From contig SMMW01000037.1 of the NCBI GenBank assembly GCA_004794655.1, forward strand, positions 124,001-188,000: a stretch of DNA of 64,000 bases, read 5' to 3'. The notes beneath the pieces are model-generated. The model was not told the origin of the DNA. It saw only the letters and a program-made list of their open reading frames with translations, and did no database searches. A program made the translations under genes and the position numbers. This DNA comes from Marisa cornuarietis (lineage: Eukaryota > Mollusca > Gastropoda > Architaenioglossa > Ampullariidae). Within the stretch, counting starts at the first letter, position 1. Each line of letters begins with the position of its first letter. Positions 50,101 to 60,600 of the stretch are shown here, in pieces.

Positions 50101-51556
50101 CGAAGAGTTGTTGGCATACCTGCACGTGGCCACCTCCACCCACCTTTGTCACATCTCAACGCCACGTCACACTACAAACACGCCGCCAAGTGCGAATGGC
50201 ATTACGCCTGCTTGTTGACGGTGTCGTCGCTGTTTTTACCTGTAGTGGTCAAGTTGTTCTCTGATGACTATCCTCTCTTTTTTTAAGCACTCATGTCGTA
50301 ATACTGAGCTCTGTGTGCTAGTCCAACTCAGAATTGTTTGATTTGGTTTTATGTGTCACAGTCCCAAGCAGGGTTTAACTCTGACAGGTACTTAAACGAA
50401 TCTTCCCTATTCGTTCTGTGTCAAGTCACAAGTTCTTGCAGAGTCGTTCGCGGCACGTAGTGACCCCTTCCCTCCTCCACAGACTCCTCACAGACTCCTC
50501 CTGCAAGCTGTGTCACGATCACTGACAAGTGCAGTCACGCGCGACCTGAGCTGACCCCGGGTGAAGAAGCATCAAGGTAACCGATGCTGCTGTTCGATCT
50601 ACATTCTCAGAACATCCACCCTGGAACACTCCCGGGTGTGTCTTATGCTCCCCTTGTTCGAACCCGCTGTCATTGACAGGCAGCCTGCGAGCGACGAGAT
50701 AACCAACTGCTTCGAGGAGGAGACTTCGCGATAAACGCTCGAGTCCGCCTGACGAGTGACAGTTCCCCCGACACGGGGCGGCAACATTCCTAGCTGCACC
50801 AAAACTTGGGAGGTAAGTGGAAAGGGCTGAGGTGGGGGGGGGGTACGATCAGCCGGCCGTTGATCCGTACTGCCAGACCGAGGGGTAGCGTAGGCGGCCT
50901 GCTTGCCACCCGGGTACTTCACCAGCTTTGCTCACCGTAGCGCGTGCTGTCTTGTTTGCACGTGTATCCTGGTAACCAGGGGTCGATACCCAAACGGACC
51001 ACAGAAAGAAAAAATAACGCGAGGTGATAGAAATTCAGCCATGCGCGATCCTTGCGCGACCGGTTTTTCTTTTAATTGCGAGCGCATGAATAGAGGGCGT
51101 TGGTATTACTGTTTATGTTTTGGTCCAGTCGACGACTGCAGCATGAAGATAGCGAATGCCTGCGCTTCAGGTGCATAAAGTTAAGCGACCACAAGAAGAT
51201 GTTCATCTGCCTCGTTCACATTTTACCCCCTGATAGCACCCGCACAGCCGCGCACATAATTAGACGCCGCCCCCAAACCGGTCCCAGTGCGGTTTTTTTC
51301 CCCCAGATTGCTATATCTACATCTTGATACCGGCGCGACTGAGCAGGAAAATTATAAATGCAGATAAACATACAAATACCTGCTGGGCAACTTTGTGTAT
51401 TTGGTATCCACCCCGCCCCACCTCTCGTTCTCTATTTAATAAACACTACAGCAAAGGGCAGTCGTTTTTACATTCTTATTGAAAGCATGGAGAAATCAGA
51501 ATCCTCGTCAGTGTACGTGACTTCTTGTAGTTCTCCACCCAAAGAGGCGTGCGTGC

Positions 51557-51614
<58 letters not shown>

Positions 51615-54600
51615 ACCGATGAGTGGGCATAAGCACAGAAGGAGTAACAGTCTATGGGACCGATAGTTGCACTGCCTGCCTGATTCTTGTTAAAGCAGCT
51701 ACGTCGTGTGTTGTTAAAGATGATCACTGACTACCACGTAACTCAACGTCCTGACGTCTCTCAACACGTTGTCATGCTACAGTGATCACACTGATCAGGG
51801 TGGAATCACCTAATACACAAGAGGCGTAACGTTTTTTTTTTAGTACCCGTATCGTTTTTGCTCATAAAAATCCCCGCTTTTATGTGCGCAAAGACAGACC
51901 CTTCCTACAGTCTAATACCTCAAGACAAAACAACTAGACAGCATCTGATATATATATACACACACACACACGTGCGCGCACGCTTTTAGATAAAAATAGA
52001 CGCCCACCAACAAGAAGAAGAAAATGGTAAAATTATCTCCCTAGGATAACGGCTCTACACTTCAAACATTTTGGACAGAAAATACGATTCTGCCAATTCA
52101 CAAACACTAGCGTCAGAAGCCCACGACTTACCCGCGTGTCTCTGTTGCGACAAACAAACCAACCAACTAAAAAACAATTAATCAAACAAACAAACCATTG
52201 CCTCCTATCTTCACCCCAGTTTCCCCTTGCAAGTCACTAACCGCCGAAAGACCGCCATCGCTGAACAAATACTGTATCAAATCAGATTACTGCAGCGCCC
52301 CCCCCCCCTACTGACAAGATCAACCAACCAGTGGGTAAAGGGGTGGCTGGAAGGGTCTGTTTCGCTTGGCCGATTTTCACTCGATGGTCTTAGAGTGTAC
52401 GCCTTACACACCGGCAACACGACCTGGACTTGCCACCCCCATCTCCGCTTAACAAGAAGACAGTTGTTCATACCCGGAGTTCATTTCTTGGGTACGACGC
52501 CGCTGAAGCCCGTAGTCAGTCCTGGTTTCACAGCCAACCTGCGCACGTCACAAGCGCCAGCAGACGACATCGAGCGACCTCGTCACACCAAGCGACAAGA
52601 CCAGCGTCAGCCTGACAACGGCACCGACTGGCAAGCTGGCTGACATCGTCAAGTGGCGAATGGCAACAAGACACGTACAACACATCGATTGGGAGGTAAG
52701 GTGATGATCTATTGCGTTTTGTTTCTTTCCTCCCCAGCAGGAAACAAGCATCCAGTTCCTTCTGCTGACCCAGTTAGGTGGTAGTGGGGTGGGTGGGTCC
52801 TAACGATCGATGCCAGTGGCTAGTGGCAAAGTAACTCATTTCTGGAACCATCATGTGCTGCCTGGGCCCAGGCACATACAGCTTTGCTATGCTAACGCAC
52901 GGCAGTCAACTCAACTGCACAGATTTATCAACAACAACAAATAATAATAACTGAATCTGTAGAGCGCTTTTCCCCCGTGTGGAGGCGAGCTCAATGCGCA
53001 CGCAGTGCACGAAAGACTACATTGGAACCGACAATCAACCACACAACAAGGAAATGCACGCGTCAGCAATGAGAAGGCACCGTGGCGAATATAAACAAGT
53101 GAAAGCACGAAGATAAAGAACTGAGGAGTGAGGAAAAAGAGTTCGCTTGAAAGATATTGCTTGAAGAAATGTGCTTTAATACCGACATGAGTGTAGGCAG
53201 TTTCAAGAGAAAGGGGAAGACAATTCCAACCGGTGATTCCAGAGAGGGAGACGGAGCCTCCGGCGAATTTCGCTCGTCTGAAGTGTGACCAGCCGAAACG
53301 ACAGAAATACAGACGAGCTTTTGGGTGGCGGAAACTGACTGGAAGGGTCGGATGTGGCTGATCCTGCGAAGCTAAAAGAAAACTGACTTGAAGACTGAGA
53401 TTCCTTAGACAACGATGTGTCGATGATAATACCGAGATTCCTGACAGTCTGAGAAAGACACCTGTTCACCCTGACCTCCTCCACAAGCTACATCATCGTC
53501 TAAATGACAATAGTTTAATTCACATTAATTTTATAATACTTTCTAGTAAAAGATACAAACGAACTTTGGTTTTGATTAAAGTGCACTAAACAGCGCGGAA
53601 AAAAATTTACTATCTACAAAGACGATGAAAAAGTAATGAAAAGGCACATTAAGTTAATACACAGGTGTGGTCAGTACCTATCTGTAGCTATTAAAGGGGA
53701 TATTGTACATCAATTAAATGCGCTATGCTGCAGCTTCTGAAGTAGGGATGAGAAGATAAATCCTCACGAAGACATCTTCCTGGGAGACTAATAATAGAAG
53801 GTGATCGAAATGTGCTGATGCCAGCTAGCGTGTTGTCTCCTCTCTCTCCCCTCCTCACATCTTCATCATGCGCGCGCGTGTATGCACGCAAAGCATCGTT
53901 TGATGGTGCAGTGCTGGAGTTACCGGCAGCTTCCTTGCATCCCCGGATGTGTCGACAACTTGCGCGCCCACTGTTAGCATACTGCGCGCGCACGCACGCA
54001 CGCACACACACACACACACACACAGAGCAATTTGACGCCGACGATCTCGATATGTGCGTGGCAACGCCGGCCATCGCACCTGCACTATTTGGAATGTTCT
54101 CTTTTCTCTGGAGGGTTCACGAGGCGGGATGAACGCCGGTAGGATCAAACGCCGTGGTTGCATCAGCGAAACAGTTAATGATGATGATCGCCTCCTGTCA
54201 GCAAAGCCGCACAGTGGTGCAGCGCCCTTCAAACAGTGGCTGCTGTCGCTTTGCCGTGCTTTCCTTTGATGGCGTCGTTTGTTCCTCCTAACTTCTACAC
54301 CCACCTTGCGTAGCTGTGTCATCTCTCCAGTTCATCTAAAACAGGGGTGCCCTCCTAGGGCTATTTTGATATTTATAACATCATTCGCCGGCCATACAAA
54401 ATTATCTACTGAAAAACTAACCTGCTATATTTGATCACGCTGTAGTACCGCCGCAGAGTTAACACTTAACGTGTACAAACCTCAACTGGCGTCCAAAATA
54501 CCTACACTGACCTCCCAACAAATCTCCACTGGCATCTAAAGCTGCACTGATTTTCTGCACTTGGACAAACCTGGGTGGTCTCCTACTTGTGGGCCAGGAA

Positions 54601-57600
54601 ACGGGATACTCGCTGCTCCCAGCACGGAGAAGATGCGATGGCATTCTCCCCACCTCCAGCCCTCCAATTCTGTGCATGTGTGAGAGAGAGTGAGCGAGAG
54701 AGAGATCAAACTTCATTTTGTCGAGTAGCTGTACAGTTTACACGAGCTAGCAACGACAAAATAATTTTATTATTTCACAAAAGTTCTTTTGCCGAACGCA
54801 CTAGTCAGCTGAAGGAAAGCCCTAAATAAAAAAACCTGTCCCCGAGTTTTGCGTCCACTTCAAAGATGCTTCATGGACATAAAATGCCACACCTCGAGAG
54901 AGAGAGATGTGAAAGTGCTATCATGATGGCCTCTAGGAATAGCAGTTGTGTTTTAAATGCATCATCGGCATCTCACAGGCGCAGCTCGTAAACTGTGTTA
55001 TGTGCGAAATGGTAACATTTTTGGGGCGACTTTCTACCTCACGGCAGTCGAAATAAAGTGACCTCCTATAAGATACAGTGGATTTTGGTGTGAGGGATGG
55101 CGAGATGAGAGTATAATTGTGTGTATATTCTGAGTTTCTCAAGCGCTTTTTTCGCAATGTGCGTCAGTTTAGAAACAACGACAAACGAAATGAAGCACAA
55201 CATTTTTCAATGCGTAGTGTTTTGTTGTTTTTTTTTTTTTTACACCACCAGACATTTTCCTGATGGTGGAGCAGTCGCTGCATGAACTCTCAACAATCAG
55301 CAGCGTGACTTACTGTGTAAGCGGCCTCTACAAAATCCTTGACTTTTCCCACACCAGTCTCATTAAGCATCTGAATAACAAATTACGATCAAAGTCTGAC
55401 CTATGACCTCGTTGTTTTAGCCGCACTGCAGCCCCAGGCCATCACGCTCAGCATCCGACTAACAAACTGCAATCATTTAAACAGGACCCTAGAGATTTAC
55501 AAGCACTAACCCTTACATGGAAGTGGTACACAACACATCCGAATCTTGGCACGTAAAGCATTGATAACCACTGAAAGAAAATAGTAAATGCACTAATATA
55601 TAATATCTGCGGCTAAAAGCTGTGTGTGTGTGTGTGTGTGAAAGAGAGACGGAAGGTGGGATTGATGTTTTACGCCGAGCCAGCAGCTAAGGCTATATCA
55701 CGGCAAGGCAGTCAACCCTGTAAACAGATGTCACATGCAGAGAAAGAACAGCTTGTCCCAGACGAGAGCTGAACCCAGGACAGCCAACCCTCACTGTACA
55801 ATGTATTGGTGACAGGCGATAAAGAGAGAACGAGAAGGGTAGGGTGAGGAGAGAAGACAGGAAGAGAGGTTAAAAAAATAGAGAAGATGGCAAAATTTTC
55901 ACTGTCACACGACAACTTTGGAACTTCCAGTCCAAGACGGATCAAGGCACGGTAAAAAGGACGACGACGATGAAATTTCCTTTAACTGGAAGGAGAAATC
56001 CAGCAGTAAATGGCCAACACATACATGTACGTGTATAATGTACAGCAGACGATATGAAAGATAGACTCGGTGCCACAGACAAGTTAGTACTCAGAGCGCA
56101 GCCTCATGAAAAGGAAGTCGTACATTGCACTGCACAAGCTGTATGGTGTAAAATCAGCGAAGTGTATCATCCATCTCCCTCTCTGCCCCTCCCCAACGAA
56201 CTTAACCGTTAATATTCGGATCTTTCGCAGAGGAAAAAGAGAAATAAAGAACACAGACCTTTCCCCGCCATCCAGTGTCTGAACAACTTTACAGGAGCTT
56301 CACACCCGACATACCGCGTCAGCGGCAAACGTCGTTGCAATGAAATCAAACACAAGTCGACAAAGTGGGCCTTGTTTTGCTCTCTATAGCAAAAACACAA
56401 AAAAAACCTTAAGCGAGATCCGGCTAAAGGTGTACCAAGTGTACGAACTTGACCTTATCACCAAAGGTGATAGTTTCAAAAGGTAGGTGTCGCCCACTCA
56501 CCCACACGTTTAGCCACGTCAGTCGCGCGGCATGCTTCACCGCACCTCTTTGACGCTCGCCGCCGCATCGGCAGGTTCTTGTCGTCTGCCTGCTGGCTGT
56601 GGTAGTAACTAAGATCTGCCTGCAAGTAATCCCATCCATCACCTTGACCCTCGGTTAAGGGCCGGTCACATAAACGGTAAATACTTTATATCCCGACATA
56701 CCGATGGACAGCGTGGCTCTTCATTTGAAATACCTCAGTCTTCAACGCCAGTCTAAAATATAAAAGGTAAGAAAGAAAGGAAAAAAAGTTGTTCGGCATT
56801 ACAAGTAACATGCTGCAGATAATCAAGCACTCACAAGAAACATAATATTTATTGAGTATGTGATGTGATGTCAATAATGAAGATCTCTCTCTCTCTCTCT
56901 CTCTCTGTGTTGGTTGAGAAGGGGCAGAGAGGGAGATGGCTGGTACACATCGCTGCTTATGATGAAAGACCAGCGCAGAAATGTTCGTAAACACTGTGAC
57001 AGGAGCTGGAAAATTACGCAGACTCCCAGCCAACGAAATCCGCCTACATGCGCGATGACATCATTGCAGAGCCGGACCAGACTCACGGTGGTGCATGAAG
57101 TGCATGGCGCAGTGGCCAGAAAGTCGACTGTTTCCACAAGGAATCCGCTCCACACACTGGGGGGGAGGGGGGAGTTTGGCAGCAGCTAACTGCGCTATGC
57201 CAGAGCATCACATCTGACCAGGAGAACATGCCCTTGAGCAGAACTCGTCTAAAGAAAGATGCCATCTCTCCGAGCTGCTTCATCCAAAATCGATAGTCGT
57301 GACGTCCCGGGTCATATAGCTCCCGACACCAGTAGTTAACCTCCCTCTAGTACAAAACACATACTCCTTGTCGCCTTGCGGATTGAAGATTCGCGAGAAG
57401 GGACTGAATTTTGTTATATTCTCTCTCAATATATATATATATATATCAACATATTTGCCTGCGACAGGTGGAGTGGGGAAGAGAGAGAGAGAAGGACGAG
57501 CACGCCAGTCCCTTGTTTGATTACGAGTTACGATGAGCCACAAAGCAAGGGCATTTATTTCCTAAACGTTTGGTTTGTTTCGGTGTTTGAGAACACATTA

Positions 57601-60600
57601 CATCTTTACGAATAGATATTCGAAAACTATTCAGCTTTCTTCGTATCTTCACTACCGACACAACTGTATGTTAATGATGAAGGGCTGGCGCATGGGGAGG
57701 AAACAAAGCTCTGCATTGTTGACATACAGGAAGTTTAATACTTTCTACCTCCATCTCTCTCACACACACACACACACACACGCACGTACGAACATATCTA
57801 GCGAAAGGCCTGGATGGCAGCAGTTTCAGGCTCCTTCCGCAACAACCATCTCCACCACCAACATCACCACAACATCAAATGATGGGAAAGGCGGGGGGAA
57901 AAAATCGCCTCCAGTGACCTACCTTGGTGGAGACAGGAGGCCATCGCTGCTGACTGGAATGGAATGTGTGCAACAGTGACAGCACACGAAACCAGGGTTT
58001 TTCACAGAGCCACGGAGGACGGCTATCCCTTCACTCGTTGTGCCCTTGCCCTACTGTACTCAGCCTTCACTCGCTAAGCCCGGCTACGCAAGCACACGTC
58101 ACATCCCTGTGGATGCCAAGAGAAGGGAGGGAGAGGGAGAGGGCGCCTGCAGAAACTGGTTGCCTGTGCCAGAATTAGAACGGGAGGAAAGGACAGCGGC
58201 AAGGTGAAGAAGATGCAGGCTGAAAGGGCTACAAGCAGGGGAGGAAAGCTCGGCGAGGGCGAAGTCTTGTAGCTCGCTGTGAGGATATCTTGTATGCGAG
58301 GTAGCGGACTACTCTGGCATCTGCAACGCACGTGAATTGTGTGTCGGCGACTGTTTATTTCACGATATTTATAATGTTAATTTCATTTGTAATTAAAACT
58401 GATACGATTCTCTCTCTCTCTCTCACACACATACAAATTTCATTGGATATGTATACAGTATAATACCAGCACTTATATTCTCCGCAAGTGTTGCATTAAC
58501 CGCTGGCCACATCACTGTAGTTATCATAGTCGACTACGAAACATACTGGCTCTTACCAGAATTAATCACTGAACCGCTCAAAAGAATGTAAACAGCGGCA
58601 GGGACACAGTAACATGATGTGTGCTGTGGTTTGTGCCCCGGCTTCTGTATCCGCCAGTTGTACCAGCAGTTATGACTCACAAGGGTCAGGCCTGCCTTCA
58701 TCCTGTTTTACTTTTGGTTGCTGCGGCAGAGATTGCAAGTTACTAGTGCACTCGGTGCTAATTGCTACTACCACGTGCTAAGATCTCACTAATGTGCTCC
58801 CTGATGTATGTCCTTGTAGTTTCCAAGAGACTGAGTCCCACGAAGTGCAAATGATGAATTGTGTGCGCTACACTTCAAGACCTGGTGAAAGTTGATATAT
58901 TCACAAGCTGTTTGTTACCACAGAGGCTGAACTTTTGCTTTATTATAAATTATTCTCTCGAAAGACAGATACACATAGATGTTTAGATAAAAGAGCCAGC
59001 GAAGTAAAATTTTACATTCGTTTTTGTCGGAGAGGGGGGTGCGGGACTAATTAGTCTTCGTTTTCATCGTAGGACGTGAGTGATCGGGGATGTGAACAAA
59101 AATGCAGGCAGTATGAGAAGATTCCTCTTCTCACGTCCACTCAGGTCTCGCACTGCGGTGCTCTTTGAACTTGGAGGCTTTACTTAAGTCCTTCCCCCTG
59201 CTATCATCATCCGTCATCCACGATAATCAGATGTTTCTAGCAAAGCTCATGGGGTATCCCTACAGACATGTTTTTGCGTCCATGCTAAATACGGCCATCC
59301 CCAAAAGAAAAAAAAATAATCACCTCTCTCTCCCATCAGCGTGTCAATATTTGCGCCCTAGACACATCACGTGATTGGGCAATGCCCAGTGAATGCCATC
59401 GATTCAAGACAACGCTCTGAAGATCAAGAGCAGAAAACAGTCAAGAAGCATCAGTCCACTGGAAATTCGTCGTCCTTGCTCCCCGCTAGGAAAACAGAAA
59501 ACAGGAAGCATCCGCTAGCCTCCTCCATCCCTGACTGACATCCATCCAGCTCCTGTCTGATTGAAGCATCAGTCCACTGGACATTCACTGTCCTTTCCCT
59601 TTCCTGCTCCTAACACAGCTGGTATCAGCTTATGTCATTGACCACCCATTTGTTTTTGATGTCCAAGAATGGAGGAGTCAAACACGGTTCTTCCTCGACC
59701 AACGACATTTATGGACATCGAAACTTAAAACGAATGAGAATGCTGTCTAAGCAGTTAATCCACGTCAACCGCGTGCTCACCGCCAGTTCACCGCTGTGGG
59801 AAGGTTGATGATGCACTGGTTCACCACAACCATGACAATCGGCTACCAAGGATTCGGATCTCGGCTCCAACACTCCTCTCTCTGGATGCGACACCTGTTC
59901 GCAGGGCTCATCGTCAGCGATTTTCTCAAGGTACTCTGGTTTCTTCCACTCTCTCTGTGTTTGTGTGTTTGTTAATGTTATTATATCATGCAATGATGCT
60001 TGCTTTAAGTTCATGCTCATGCACTTTCATGTTTGCTTGTTAATGCGTTTTCAGTTTGCCTTCACCGGTGGAAACAAATAAATAGACAAACTCTAAAGCT
60101 AGGTTGTATACCCAACAGAAAGTCAGGGCAAGTACCTGCTCATGGTACGGGAGCTGGCTCTGTGATGCTCACTTGTCTTAATGATAGTAATGATACAAAC
60201 ATTTTTCTGTGGTGGGGTGGATTTGTTTGTTGTTTGTGTTTTATGCCGTGCCAGCAACTAACGGTATATCACAGCGATGTGGGGGTGGAAGGCGAGGTAA
60301 GCTGTGGTCTTAAAATGAAAACAACTACCTTAATGGACGCTGCTATTGCCCGTCTGCATTGTCCGCATAAAAGAGACAAGTGTTTTGTCTGCTAACGGAC
60401 TACCATTACAGTACATCTTTGTTCACCTGCAACTTGAATATCTGCTCAGTGGTCTTGCACCTGATTAAATTCATTAGATCAGGTCCATACAGCGGTTCAG
60501 CTGGGATTCACTGCCAGTATTCAGGTGCTTGTTCACAGTAGGAAATAGACGCTTTATAATGCTAGACAGGGACATAGGTGTTTTTAGTACCTCTTCCTAA

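Noticed and set aside
54342..54440. A second hAT-like end (ACAGGGGTGCCCTCC)
   Set aside because: No inverse end or target duplication could be found, so it is not supportable.
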